The translations under genes and the position numbers were made by a program. Below, one piece after another: positions 46,201 through 56,945 of a DNA stretch of 64,000 bases (within the stretch, counting starts at the first letter, position 1; every line of letters begins with the position of its first letter). This DNA comes from Immersiella caudata (lineage: Eukaryota; Ascomycota; Sordariomycetes; Sordariales; Lasiosphaeriaceae). Below the pieces are notes generated by a model, which was not told the origin of the DNA, ran no database searches, and saw only the letters and a program-made list of their open reading frames with translations. The DNA lies in contig JAULSU010000002.1 of NCBI GenBank assembly GCA_030512335.1, positions 6,138,001 to 6,202,000 of the forward strand. The letters are read 5' to 3'.

Positions 46201-47650
46201 CTTAACGGTGTTGCTGGAGAGGTAAAATGTGGAAAGACCCAAGAATTGGAACAAAGGTCCAGGCCTTTTGTTTATCGCGGCGGATTGCAGGGGCTGGACT
46301 CAATGACGTCGTTGCGCGGGTTCCTGCGTCACCAGGGGGGGAAAGGCCCATTCACAACAAACCTTGGCGATGCTTGGCGACAACAATCAAGGTGTCGCGT
46401 GCTTCAACTTCAGCCACGTCAGCCCAAACCCCAAATTGCCCCAGCTTCGAAATTCCCTCCACAATCGTCATTGCGCAGAGCGAAACTGCCCTGGACGACT
46501 GCTTCAACTCTAGCTCGCCCTGTGACGGGCTGTCTACCCTACCCCTGTGCCTGCGAGGAAGAGGCCTCGAGGGTCTTCTCTGATAACCCTCTGGCGTACC
46601 ACGGGCAGACGGGGCCAAACGACACTTGAAAACATCTACGCGCTGCGAGACTGCCTAACCCGGGCCAATTCGTAGTCACCCCGCGTGCCAAACCAATGCC
46701 GGCCTACGTTGCACTGCCGCGCCTCTGTCGATGACACAAGCGCGCCCAACTTGGAGAAGCATCCCTGATTCCATATTTCAACCATACTTTCTAATGCTGC
46801 ACCAGTGGATGCGGCGTCTACCGATGACCAAAGCGCGCCCAAATTGGAAAAGCATGTCCGATTCCATGTTTCAACCATTCGGGCCACCTATTTTCCCCGC
46901 TTCAGCTAGGTGGCGTAGTCTTCTTTCAATTGGCTGTGCCACCCGCCTCTTTCATTGTGAGAGGGGTGTACTCCGGCCTAAGTGCCTAACCCCGTCAATG
47001 CTCAGCGTCTACCTACCTATACCTAGCGATCGGGACTTCCGACAGATGCTGGCCTACTCTCCACTTGTATCATGCCGCGTTAAGAGTCCTGCTGGGCGTT
47101 CCGCGAGGCTCAGTACCTTGGTAGGCGCTTCCAGGTTACACGATTTGGAATAACGCTTTAAGATGAGGAACCCTAGCTAAGAACGTTGGGAGTATAAAAA
47201 GCGACAACCAGGACCCCATTTTGAGTTTTCTCCCTTACCAGAAATCCCTTCAGAACTCTCTGGTCACTCGGCTGACTAGCGAAGGCTGAGATCGATACTT
47301 TGTTTTGTGGCGACTTTCACCCTCGTACATTGACCCTTGTTTCAGTCTGCTCTTGGGAAAAGTTGTGCCTGGCTAGCGGACGTACCCGCGCACCAAGGCT
47401 GTGCTGTCGCTTGCAAAAATGGTTGAGAGACAACTTGAACCTTGGATTGAAGAGGCGGCATTGGGCGACAGCGGGGTTACACAAGGTGTAAGGTATGGGC
47501 ACATTCACATTTTCACAAAGGTAAGGATATGCCTGAGGTGGTGCGGCGTGGAACTGTGTGCAATCAAGGTGTAGACGAGTGATCAACGCAACAACACGTC
47601 AAATCTAGGTATCTACTCCATGTCTCTCTCAAAGAAATCTGAAGACCCCT
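46201..47650. other. Gene-poor stretch with a repeat and an orphan TATA box
   Basis: No confirmed gene. Holds a 93-bp-period direct repeat at 46722-46880 and a TATAAAA at 47193-47199 on the plus strand followed by a pyrimidine-rich leader-like tract, but no convincing coding sequence downstream. Confidence 0.45.
46722..46880 (-). repeat. Direct repeat, two copies, 93-bp period (31 codons)
   Basis: A block of about 66 bp containing GCGCGCCCAA(C/A)TTGGA(G/A)AAGCAT and ending (T/G)TTTCAACCAT occurs twice with about 85% identity. The period is a multiple of three. On the minus strand both copies stay open and read as M-V-E-(T/I)-W-N and S-(N/K)-L-G-A-L, so it may be a relic of a repetitive coding sequence. 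Confidence 0.65.
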
Positions 47651-48517
47651 TTAGTCCACTTCATCCATAGCCCTGGCCCCGAGAGTAGGTGTTGTTCCTT
47701 CGTATCTCACCGACTTGGACCCGACCACTTTCCAGTTGGGGTTTGCCTCGATCGCATAAGGCTGAGGAACGAGATCGGGCACGCACGCCTTGACGACCGA
47801 GTGCGGCATGTTGGGGTTATCGTCCGGAATGACGTCGATCAGTTCCTGTATGTTGTACAGAGAGGTATAGTTGCTTGTCTCGAGGTAGCTGTAGCTCCAT
47901 CCCAGCTCATCGGTGGGATCGTAGTCCATCTGGGTTAGATTCCAGGTGGGATGATTCGGGTTCCAGGCCGGCTGCCAGTTGACGGGGATGTTGTAGGCTT
48001 GGTTGGCCTTTCGAACGCACCTCAAGCTTTGGCTTGTAGCAGACGGGCTCCCGAGGTCATAGTCCCCACTGACCGTGTAGGCGTCGGGCAGTTTGAGGAA
48101 GGGGGTGGGATAGGTTCTGCCAGTGACATGGAGTTGTCAGTAACGCTGCTGTATGTGTGCCACTTTTATGCAACGGTGCCTCGATGGGCAGGTAGGTAGG
48201 ATGTGGGAAAGAATTATGGAACCGGCTTACACTCCCGTTGTCTGCTCCCTCCCGTGCCGCGTATAAGTTGCAGTTGCTGTGCGCGTCCCCCCAAAATTTG
48301 TCGGCGGAGGCACGAAGCCAGGCGGGACATTCTTGGCAATGGTGGAGATGCGTGTGGTGCCGACATCGGTGTTGATGATGTGAATGACCACCACAGTCCC
48401 TGTACTTGTCGTTTGGGCGTAGTACTTCGGTGCCCAGTGCGTCATAGTTCCCGTGCCACGGACAGTGCAGGATGGACTGGGCGAGCAAGTGCCGATTGAT
48501 GTCGTTACTAAAGCCAT
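47651..48517 (-). CDS. Hypothetical protein, 250 aa
   Basis: Exons 48517-48231 and 48116-47651 with a 114-nt intron (GTAAGC ... TGGCAG); the frame closes. The N-terminus is Thr/Ser-rich without a signal peptide (CSPSPSCTVRGTGTMTHWAP). The middle contains VIHIINTDVGTTRISTIAK and the C-terminal half is rich in Pro, Trp and Asn (NIPVNWQPAWNPNHPTWNL, DELGWSYSYLETSNYTSLYN). There are four cysteines in all. I do not recognise a family. Codon pattern and clean splicing support a real gene; the role is unknown. Confidence 0.65.
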
Positions 48518-49151
48518 GGTTCGAGTAGAGTTTGATGAGCTTGACAAGCCCTTGTCCCTCCCGCGGAGGCGATGTCTTTATGCCTCTTCATGCCTGAACA
48601 AAATCGGGCTTGAGGGTGGCTGAGAGAAAAGCTGCATTTTTTCTACACCCACTTGATAGCGCCGGCAACAAATCAGTCGTGCGCGAATTTCAGAGGGCGA
48701 AATCATGAGGGTGTGTACAAAATGGAGCCTAGACCGCGCCTTCATGCCCGAGGCTTCGACACTGCCAGCGGCTGAGCTTGGTGGCGGCGCAATGACCAAT
48801 GATGTTCACGAGGCGTTCGAGCCCATGCGAACAAAGTGAAACACACGCCCGGCATGATAGGACCGCGGGAGTGGTGGGACGCAATGTGTCGGCCATCTTG
48901 TTCAAACTGGTGGAATCGGGGTTGGTGAGGCAGCCAGGTCAGGTCTGGCTAAGGCACCAAACCGTAGAGCGGGGGCTCTCGAGCTGGATAACGCGAGTTG
49001 GAACTTCTGGAGATTCCAGTTGAGAATCTGAGGAATTTGCAGCACCCGGGCTTTTTAGGCAGGTCCCTTCCCGGGCCCCTCGCTAGGGTACGGTACCGTG
49101 GGCATTTACCTCGTTTTTCTCACGTCCCACAGAACCAACTCATCCAAGCAA
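48518..49151. other. Divergent promoter region, no gene seen
   Basis: Separates the starts of two divergent genes. No TATA element obvious and no supported open frame. Confidence 0.4.
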
Positions 49152-50993
49152 ATGCGTCACGGAGAGCTACTCTGGCAAGCGTTCTTAGTTGCTGCTTCTT
49201 CGGCACTTTTTGTACTAATTATTCTCACCACCCTCACCACACCATGGACACAAGCGCTGTCGGACGAGCAGAGACCCCTAAGCTGGTGGGCCAGGGTGGA
49301 TTTCGGTGATACTCTTATCGCCGTTCGTGTTATGCAGGGCGTGCTAACCGCCGCATCGACTACTGCCATGTCAAACTCGTTCACGCGTCTCCATTGGAAT
49401 AAGATGGCCAACGAAAAGGGCCTCTTGCTTGCCAATCTCCTGGCGTTCTCGCCGACAACCTCCCTGATGGGCACCGCTCAACTCATCGTCGGAAAGCATA
49501 CAAAGCCAAGCACCCGCATCTACACCCTCGCCAGGCTCTGTTTGACCACTTTTCCGTGGGTTGCGGGCATCCTGTTGTTCGGTAAGTGACCCGGATGGGA
49601 ACGTGGCCACCTTCAACTTTGAAGCCAGCCCCTTACCTGACTTAACCCAGCCCGAACCTCCCTCATCACCGTCTTCGACACGGCCTTAGTTTACAACGTC
49701 ACATCGGGCATTGGACCTTTCAACGCTTCCTACGTCGACTCGTTCATCAACGCTTTCCAAGACCAAGACACGTCTCCGCCCACTACGATCGTCCCTTACG
49801 CCTACTCTTCAGTTGTACACAACCTCATCACCAACTCTCTCTTCTCGACCGTTGCTGAGCCCATCCTCTGCCAGCCGTCCGAAAGGGACCTCGATTGCGC
49901 ATCCTACGTTGTCTCGGGAGGCCTAAGCTTGGCTGCTCCCTGGACTCCAACCGGGAATCCCGATCATCCCCTTGTGCGAATCAGGGGTGTCCCTGCAATT
50001 CAGACCGAATTCCAAGGTCGGCGGGGAGCCGGCTCCTCCTTCTTAGACAGCGACTGCATCTTCTTTGGGTCTCGAACCAATCGAAGTCGCATCGCAGCGG
50101 ACCTGTGCCTCTCCGCATCGCCCGATGGCCTACTGCATGCCGGCCTGTTTCTCTGCGATGGACTCAACTCGGTGTCGCGCAAATGTCGACAAGAACCTAG
50201 AGTTGACCAACCTCTCACCGTCATCCCCAACATCACCACAACCATGGCCGTCTTCGGCCGCCAAGCCACTGTCATTTCGGCGAGATCCAACCTCACAATC
50301 ACGAGCATCTCAGACCTGACCCCTCCTATTCCCATATCCATGACTGCCTCGGACGTTAGGGCATACAGGGCCGCTCTCTCATGGCTGATGGACTTCTCCG
50401 CCGCCAACATCCCCGCTCAGTCGTCCATCCTGGAGATCTTCTGGGACAACCAAGACAGCCTCTCAGGCACGTATACAGACGGCATCCTCCTGCAGAACTT
50501 CCGTGGCATCCTGGCTTTTCCCATTTGGCTCTTCAACGCGAACAATTATGGAAACACAGCGCTCAATAACTCGGAGTTGAACGTGGGCCTTCCACCCGAG
50601 TTCTACACCAAAGCCGCCGTCGTATCGCCCCTGGTGAAGCTTCACTTTGACTCGACTCTTCTCAAGGTGTTTATCGTGCTCGAGGGGATTGTGGTGTTGA
50701 CGCTGTGGGTCGCCCTGTTCTGGCTTTTTGCGCCGTGGTCGTCGGGTGCCAGCTTCGTCATATCGTCGTTTCCGGCCTTTGACTTTCTTTTCAAGACGGA
50801 TGTAGTTGAGGCTGTGGGTGACAGCAGGTCTAGTGGCGATACCGAGACGGGTCGACTCAAGAGAGGGAAGGGACCCAAAATTTTGAAGCGGGTCAATCAG
50901 GTGGTAGTCTATGCTGCTAGTGGGAGCGAGAGCCAGGGCGGACAGGGAGAGGCGGAGCGGGTTGAGTTAGTGGTCAATGAAGCATCGCGATAA
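49152..50993 (+). CDS. Fungal membrane protein with extracytoplasmic central domain, 590 aa
   Basis: Exons 49152-49581 and 49651-50993 with a 69-nt intron (GTAAGT ... ACCCAG); the frame closes. An N-terminal span (FLVAASSALFVLIILTTLTT), a second hydrophobic segment near W-V-A-G-I-L-L-F at the splice site, and a C-terminal span (VFIVLEGIVVLTLWVALFW) frame a region of about 400 residues. That region has several N-glycosylation motifs and paired cysteines (CQPSERDLDC, CLSAS...LFLCDG), ending in a basic cytosolic tail. This is a recurrent uncharacterised fungal architecture. A start upstream of 49152 in the same open frame is possible. Confidence 0.75.
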
Positions 50994-51124
50994 GAGTGTC
51001 CTGAAAACCGGGATATATCGCGTCAATGCGGAGAAGAATTCTGACATCGCGCGCTAAATGAAAAAGATATCGAAGACGATTGCCTACCCCCAAAATTGTC
51101 AAAAGTGACCCCCTCACACCTTCC

Positions 51125-52294
51125 TCACCCCAACTTCACAACCTTCCAATCTACATACCTCCCCACATCCACCCTCACCCCCTCATCCACCCTCCACACC
51201 TCCTTCGCCACCCCTCCCAGCAAAAACCTCTCCACAAACGCCCTCACATCCCCCTCCAACACCCCCGGCAACCTACAATGCGAACTCCCATGCGCCGCCT
51301 GCGAAAACCCCATGTTCCCCGTAGCCCCCAACCCCTCAAACACCATCCTCCCCGCCGTCGCACAACCCACCGCACTAGGCGGCGCAAGATACTCAATCCC
51401 GCTATTCTCCACAACCAACAACCCCCTCGGCGCAATCATTCCCGCCAACAAGTGATGATCAAACGGCAATTTCGCCAAGCCCTTTTCGTCAGTATAATTC
51501 TCAAATTCCTTTGCGAACCATTGATCCCCTGTGACAATCTGCGCTGCGTCTTCCGTCTTGGAGCCATTACGCTTCATCTCACCTACTATTCTCCAGCATC
51601 CCATCGCGCCGGTGCCGCCTTCTTGCGGGAGGGTTAGCGCGATGCGAGTGTCGAATGCACCGGATACCATGGCGCCTTTGCCGTTGCGGGAGCAGCCGGT
51701 TACGGCTATGCGTTTGGTGTCGATTTTGGTAAGGGAGGAACCGAGGAGTTCGAGCGCGTCGAGGATGCGGGAGACGCCCCAGGACCAGGCGAGGAGGCCG
51801 CCGGTTTTTGTAGCGGTTCCGTAGAGGTCGAAGAACTTGCCGCGGCCGCGGGGGTCGGTGGCGGCGATTTCTTCGTTGTTGTAGGAGATGACGGCGACGG
51901 AGGAGGGGATGGGGAGGGAGGGGGAGCCGCCTAGGGCGATGACGGCGGGGAAAGGGGGGGAGCCGGAGGTGGGGAGGCGGATGGTGGGAGTTATGGTGAT
52001 GGTGCGGGAGGAGGTGGTGATGGTGATGGTGAGGCGGTTGGAGGTGAGGGTGGCGGCGACGGTGGGGGTTCCTGGGGGGAGGGGGCCGAGCTCGTAGCGT
52101 TGGAGGAGGGAGGAGATTTCGGAGCGGCGGCAGGCCCAGTCGGCGAGTGTGGTTACTTTGGTGCCGTTGAGGAAGGTGAAAGGGTCGGGGAGCTTGAGGG
52201 GGTGGCCGGCGTAGTTGATGGTCGAGGGGAGGGCGGAGCAGTCTTGGCTGGCGGAGAGGCCAGCCAGGGCTAGGAAGGCAAGGTGTTTGAGCAT
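51125..52294 (-). CDS. Glucuronoyl esterase, carbohydrate esterase family 15, 389 aa
   Basis: Single exon. The signal peptide MLKHLAFLALAGLSASQ is followed by the mature start D-C-S-A-L-P. The family motif VTGCSRNGKGAMVSGAFD carries the nucleophile Ser202. Glu225 lies in TLPQEGGTGA, and the catalytic His is in AAHGSSHC (His339, or His335). IAPRGLLVVENSGIEYL and the six or so conserved Cys fit CE15. The enzyme cleaves the ester between lignin alcohols and 4-O-methyl-glucuronic acid side chains of xylan, outside the cell. The length equals that of Cip2-type enzymes without a cellulose-binding module. The gene is divergent from a GH2 gene 470 bp away. Confidence 0.93.
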   Translation of the reverse strand: MLKHLAFLALAGLSASQDCSALPSTINYAGHPLKLPDPFTFLNGTKVTTLADWACRRSEISSLLQRYELGPLPPGTPTVAATLTSNRLTITITTSSRTITITPTIRLPTSGSPPFPAVIALGGSPSLPIPSSVAVISYNNEEIAATDPRGRGKFFDLYGTATKTGGLLAWSWGVSRILDALELLGSSLTKIDTKRIAVTGCSRNGKGAMVSGAFDTRIALTLPQEGGTGAMGCWRIVGEMKRNGSKTEDAAQIVTGDQWFAKEFENYTDEKGLAKLPFDHHLLAGMIAPRGLLVVENSGIEYLAPPSAVGCATAGRMVFEGLGATGNMGFSQAAHGSSHCRLPGVLEGDVRAFVERFLLGGVAKEVWRVDEGVRVDVGRYVDWKVVKLG

Positions 52295-52764
52295 GGAGTA
52301 AGTCTCCGACTCAGTTTCGTGAAGTCGTTCGCCATCATGGCCCTTGCGTTCGTGAGGCTGCAACACGTGAAGAAATAGTAAGCGACGATCGATCTCTTGG
52401 CAGCCTCGGGAGTAGACTTGCAAGAAGTGATGTTGTATTGGGGAAGCCTGAATGGGACGGAGGGGAATTCTCCTCCAATGAGTGCTAAAACGCAGGGTTG
52501 TGATCAGTAGTATTGATTGGACGGTTCGCCATTTATTGGTCGGAGTTGGTCCCAGCTTTTTACCCCTCCGGCTGGTAACGCGAATGGAGTCTTTTCTGGC
52601 TCCCGGAGCCGGGCGGGGTAGTCGGCGAAATATATCGCGACGAGAAATACTCTGCACCCCCTTCTCCAATTTGTCAATAAAACATAAGATGCAAGATGAT
52701 GTGACAACTTGAGGCTATCCATATCTCGTGATCGGGCCTACAGTGCACCACCTCTACGGCAGAG
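52295..52764. promoter_or_regulatory. Bidirectional promoter region of the CE15/GH2 pair
   Basis: 470 bp between the two start codons. Contains CCAAT-like motifs (GATTGG near 52513, ATTGG near 52436) and a GGCGGGG/CCGG-rich patch near 52605 on either strand. Specific regulator sites such as XlnR GGCTAAA were not found. Confidence 0.4.
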
Positions 52765-55479
52765 ATGTTGTCCCTTCGAACAGTCGTACTGAGCGTCCTG
52801 TTGACGCTTGGCACTGTGGATGCGTCAGGTCGTGAGCGCATCAGGCTCAACCAATACTGGCGCTTCAAGCGTTGGGAGGCGAATCCCGATGGTGTTGTCT
52901 ACGACAAACGCCAGGACACGCCCGGCACAGCACAGGTGTTAAAACCGTGGATCCTCCCCTCGGCCAATAACTTCATCCGCGACCCAGCAAAACATTACAA
53001 AGCCCCTTCGGCCAAGCCAATCGCCAGCATTCCCTATCTCAGTTTGACTTACAACGATAGCAGCTGGGAACAGGTTGAGCTGCCTCATGACTGGGCCGTC
53101 AAGGGTCCTTTCTACACCGGAGATGGCGTCATCGTCGGGGGTGGAATGGGCCGTTTGCCAATCCACGGCATCGGTTGGTACCGGCGCAAGTTCACCATCT
53201 ACCCCGAGGACGAAGGCAAGAAAATTTACCTCGATATCGACGGTGCAATGTCGTATGCGATCGTGTGGATCAACAACAATTTGGTGGGTGGCTGGCCGTT
53301 TGGCTACAATTCGTTCCGGGTCGACCTCACGCCGTATGTGAAGACGGGGAGTTACAATCAGCTGGCCATACGCTTAGACAATCCGATCCAATCTTCGCGG
53401 TGGTACCCGGGCGGCGGCATCTATCGAGACGTCTGGATGACCAAGGTCGACGAAACCCACGTTGCTCAATGGGGTACCTTCATCACGACAGAGGGGGCGA
53501 CGGCGGAGAAGGCAACGGTCCAGCTGTCGGTGCAAGTCGAAAACAGCGCCAAAACAGCTCGCACTGTCCAAGTGCTGACTGACGTGCATTACTTCGACCC
53601 GAAGACCCGCAAACCAGGAACAGCGGTTGGCTCCTTCCCTCTGCAGACACTGACCATCTCAGCTGGCCAGAAACAGACGGTCAACACGTCACTCACCATT
53701 CAAAATCCTCAGCTCTGGGGTCCATCACCGAGCCAGACCCCACACTTGCACGTCGCAGTCACACGCCTCGTCGTCGACAACCAGACCATCGACACGTACT
53801 CGACCCGGTTCGGCATCCGCGCCTTCAACGCCACGGGCACCGGGCTTTTCGTCAACGGGCAACGCATCTACCTCCAAGGTGTCAACCAGCACCATGACCT
53901 CGGCGCGCTTGGCGGGGCATTCAACCGCCGCGCCGCGCAGCGCCAGCTTGAAATCCTGGCCGAGCTGGGCGTCAACGCGCTGCGCATGGCGCACAACCCC
54001 CCCGCGCCCGAGCTGCTCGACCTCGCTGACGAGATGGGTTTCCTCGTCATTGATGAATCCTTCGACTGCTGGGCCAAATCCAAAAACCCCAACGACTTCC
54101 ACCTCATTTTTGCTGACTGGGCCGAAGCAGATATGCGCTCCATGCTGCGCCGCGACCGTAACCACCCCTCCATCTTCGCTTGGAGCACCGGCAACGAAGT
54201 CGGCGAGCAAACCGACGACACCGCGCCCATCGCCAACACCCTCAGCGCAATCGTCCATTCCGAAGACCCCACCCGCGGCAGCACCGCCTCCATGAACGTC
54301 GCCAAGCCGCACCACCCCTTCGCGTCCGCCCTCGACGTCCTCAGCATCAACTACCAAGGCGAAGGTATCCGCGACACCGGGCCGTACGCTCCCTTCCCCG
54401 GTACCCGCACGCCCCCGATCTACCCCGACTTCCACAAAGCCTTCCCCTCCGCCCTCATCCTCGCCTCCGAATCCGCCGCCACCATCAGCACCCGCGGCAC
54501 CTACTTCTTCCCCGTCGCAAACCTCTCTTCCGCCCCGCAAGTCCACCTCCCCAACGCGAATCTGGACGCCAACTGGGTGGCAACCTACAAGTACAATTCC
54601 TCCTCTCCCACGCTCCGCCAGGTCTCCTCGCACGATCTCTACTCCACCCCCTTCGGCGCATCCCCTGACAAGGTGTTCCGCGCGCAGGACGCCCACCCGT
54701 TCGTGGGAGGGGAGTTCGTTTGGACGGGATTCGACTACCTGGGCGAGCCGACGCCGTACTACACCGCGAGGAGCTCATACTTTGGCATTGTGGATCTTGC
54801 TGGGTTCAAGAAGGATCGTTTCTGGCTGTATCAGAGTCGCTGGAGGCCGGAGGTGAAGAGTGTGAGGATTGTGGGACATTGGAATTGGCAAGGTAAAAGG
54901 GAGGGGCAGGTGACGGCGTTGCATGCGTATAGTAGTGCGGATGAGGCGGAGATGTGGGTGAACGGGGTGTCGCAGGGGAAGAGGGTACGTAAGAAGGGAG
55001 AGGAGTATCGGTTTAGGTGGGACGAAGTGGTGTATCAGCCTGGTGAGGTAAAGGTTGTGACGTGGAAGTGGGGAGAGGAATGGGCGATGTCGGTGCTGAA
55101 AACGACGGGGAAGGCTGTGGGGTTGAGAGTGACTGCGGATCGAGCCGAGATCGAGGGTGATGGAGATGATTTGTCTTTTCTGACGGTGGAGGTGGTGGAT
55201 GCGGATGGGTTGGTGGTTCCTGACGCCGAGAATGCAACTTCCTTTGCAGTTCAGGGAGCAGGACAGATTGTGGCGACGGATAATGGGGATCCGTACGATA
55301 TGGCTGCCTTCCCGTCGAAGGAGAGGAAGGCCTTCAGCGGCATGGCTCTTGGCATTGTGCGCGCAAAGAGGGGCTCGGGCGGCCCGTTTACTGTAATGGT
55401 GACTTCGCCTGGATTGAGTGGGGCGAATGTCACTATAACAGCCCGTTGTGTCGATCAGTGGGAGTGTGAGCGGGCGTAG
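52765..55479 (+). CDS. Secreted glycoside hydrolase family 2 (beta-galactosidase-like), 904 aa
   Basis: Intronless. A signal peptide (MLSLRTVVLSVLLTLGTVDA) precedes the sugar-binding domain (W-E-Q-V-E-L-P-H-D-W-A-V-K, GIGWYRRKFTIY), an Ig-like domain, and the TIM barrel with GVNQHHDLGALGGAFN, ALRMAHNPPAPELLDLADEM, VIDESFDCW, the acid/base in WSTGNEVGE (Glu478) and the likely nucleophile in LILASESAATIST (Glu569). Two beta domains follow: a DUF4982-type segment (VTALHAYSSADEAEMWVNG) and a C-terminal GH2 domain ending TITARC. This plan is that of fungal GH2 beta-galactosidases or related beta-glycosidases acting on plant polysaccharide side chains. Exact specificity cannot be read from the sequence. 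Confidence 0.93.
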   Translation: MLSLRTVVLSVLLTLGTVDASGRERIRLNQYWRFKRWEANPDGVVYDKRQDTPGTAQVLKPWILPSANNFIRDPAKHYKAPSAKPIASIPYLSLTYNDSSWEQVELPHDWAVKGPFYTGDGVIVGGGMGRLPIHGIGWYRRKFTIYPEDEGKKIYLDIDGAMSYAIVWINNNLVGGWPFGYNSFRVDLTPYVKTGSYNQLAIRLDNPIQSSRWYPGGGIYRDVWMTKVDETHVAQWGTFITTEGATAEKATVQLSVQVENSAKTARTVQVLTDVHYFDPKTRKPGTAVGSFPLQTLTISAGQKQTVNTSLTIQNPQLWGPSPSQTPHLHVAVTRLVVDNQTIDTYSTRFGIRAFNATGTGLFVNGQRIYLQGVNQHHDLGALGGAFNRRAAQRQLEILAELGVNALRMAHNPPAPELLDLADEMGFLVIDESFDCWAKSKNPNDFHLIFADWAEADMRSMLRRDRNHPSIFAWSTGNEVGEQTDDTAPIANTLSAIVHSEDPTRGSTASMNVAKPHHPFASALDVLSINYQGEGIRDTGPYAPFPGTRTPPIYPDFHKAFPSALILASESAATISTRGTYFFPVANLSSAPQVHLPNANLDANWVATYKYNSSSPTLRQVSSHDLYSTPFGASPDKVFRAQDAHPFVGGEFVWTGFDYLGEPTPYYTARSSYFGIVDLAGFKKDRFWLYQSRWRPEVKSVRIVGHWNWQGKREGQVTALHAYSSADEAEMWVNGVSQGKRVRKKGEEYRFRWDEVVYQPGEVKVVTWKWGEEWAMSVLKTTGKAVGLRVTADRAEIEGDGDDLSFLTVEVVDADGLVVPDAENATSFAVQGAGQIVATDNGDPYDMAAFPSKERKAFSGMALGIVRAKRGSGGPFTVMVTSPGLSGANVTITARCVDQWECERA

Positions 55480-55692
55480 AGATCAGGACCTCGGGAGAAC
55501 ATGTCAGCTGAACGTTGGAAAAGGGGAGATGCACCAATCGGAGAGTATGCATTTAATCGGGCCCAGGATGGTCTGTGCGTCTCGGCCCGCGGTCAAGTCC
55601 ACTTGCCCCGCACACACAAATTCTCAAATCCCGAACACCCGCAACTCCCCGAGCCGTCTTGAATTCCATTTCTCCCTATCATATGCACCAAA

Positions 55693-55807
55693 GGCGAGAT
55701 GGCCGAGCGGTCTAAGGCGCCACGTTAAGGATTTCCTTAATAACATCAATCTCTCGAGAGTGATTCCGTGGTCCGAAAGGGCGTGGGTTCGAATCCCACT
55801 CTCGTCA
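55693..55807 (+). tRNA. tRNA-Leu (AAG) with a 35-nt intron
   Basis: Acceptor GGCGAGA pairs with TCTCGTC, discriminator A. Type II tRNA with variable arm TCCGAAAGGGC-like; anticodon stem CCACG/CGTGG, loop TT-AAG-G-[55731-55765]-C; T-arm GTGGG-TTCGAAT-CCCAC. The anticodon AAG reads CTT/CTC leucine codons. Confidence 0.92.
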
Positions 55808-56114
55808 ACTTTCATTTTTTGCACCAGACACATTTCAGAGCGAGCTTTCTTTTTTTGCTCTGCCACCTCGTCAGCAATCGTTTGGTTCAGGTTTGCGTAT
55901 TTGACGAGATCGGGTGAGTCCCGACATCCGTTCTCCGTACCCCGCAAATTCGTGCGGCGCCATTCCCGACAGGGTGGGGCATAATTTCAGGGGTTCGCGA
56001 AGGGTGCTGACGATATCGCAGGGGTTCGCGCTCCGCTCACAGAAACTTCACTCTGCTTCAAACACGTCTAATTGATCATCGCACATCACGCGGCTGTTGA
56101 CACGGGATACCAAG
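55808..56114. other. Intergenic, no gene seen
   Basis: A T-rich tract follows tRNA-Leu (TTTCATTTTTT near 55811), usable as a Pol III terminator. Nothing else supported. Confidence 0.45.
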
Positions 56115-56783
56115 ATGGCGACCTACAACAAGAGCGGACTCAATACCGTCTTTCTCATCTGGAGCATCCTGCAGCTGCCCATCATCCTCTGTGGGTGCCC
56201 CCCGAGTCCCGTCCTAGCAAACATGCGCGCTCACCCATGCAGTGATTGATGGCCTGGACTTTTATCCTAAGTCGCTTTACCAGCCCACGGGGTCTCCATT
56301 GCACTTCTTCCACGGCTTGAAGCAGCAATACATCGCCGAGACCAACGATCCCATTGTGCAATGGACGCCAGAGACCGCATCGGGTCATGACAGCTGGATG
56401 GGATTGTTTGTGTACTTTGAGATGGTGCTGGCGCTGCCCGTCATGCTCTTCACCGTTTACCGCCTAGGCATTCAGCGCAAGGGCACATCTGGCGCACACG
56501 AGCTGGCGCTGTTGGTTTATGGGTTCGAGGCGGCCTTTACGACTGCTGTGGCAATGCATGATGTCTTTTACTGGGACAACGATGTGTATACGGCCGAGCA
56601 GAAGAACAAGATACTGTTCCAGATGTATGCGCCGTGGGTCGTCATTCGTGAGTCAAGCCCCTGCTTCTGGCGAGGGGTGAAGCTAACGGGACAGCCTCCC
56701 TCATCTTCCTCACCATGGTCAGCAGGATCCTCGCGCGCATCAGGGTGGCCGATGCAGCGCTCGCCGCGAAGAAGGGACAATAG
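56115..56783 (+). CDS. EXPERA-domain membrane protein (TMEM97/sigma-2-like), 189 aa
   Basis: Exons 56115-56190, 56243-56647 and 56695-56783 (570 nt, closes exactly). An N-terminal span (FLIWSILQLPIILLIDGLDF) leads to Y-P-K-S-L-Y. F-V-Y-F-E-M-V-L-A-L-P-V-M-L-F and LALLVYGFEAAFTTAVAMHD are the next two spans, with acidic and aromatic residues typical of the EXPERA fold (emopamil-binding protein/TMEM97). A fourth span (VVIPSLIFLTMVSRIL) and a basic A-K-K-G-Q ER-retention-like tail complete it. Members bind sterols or related ligands in the ER. Substrate here is unknown. Confidence 0.85.
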
Positions 56784-56945
56784 ATGTGATAGCCAAGACG
56801 GTCAAACGACGGGGAATGAGAGCGCTACTTGCTCGGAGCAAAGCCATCTAATACATGTTGCGGCAACGCTAACCCCAACTCCGTCCCATGGTATCCGTGC
56901 AAGAAGTAAATACAAGAAACACATCTGTTCTTTACCATTACCATC

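Noticed and set aside
53725..54696. 323-codon open frame on the minus strand
   Set aside because: Antisense shadow of the GC-rich GH2 gene; composition is Gly/Val/Glu repeats dictated by the sense codons.
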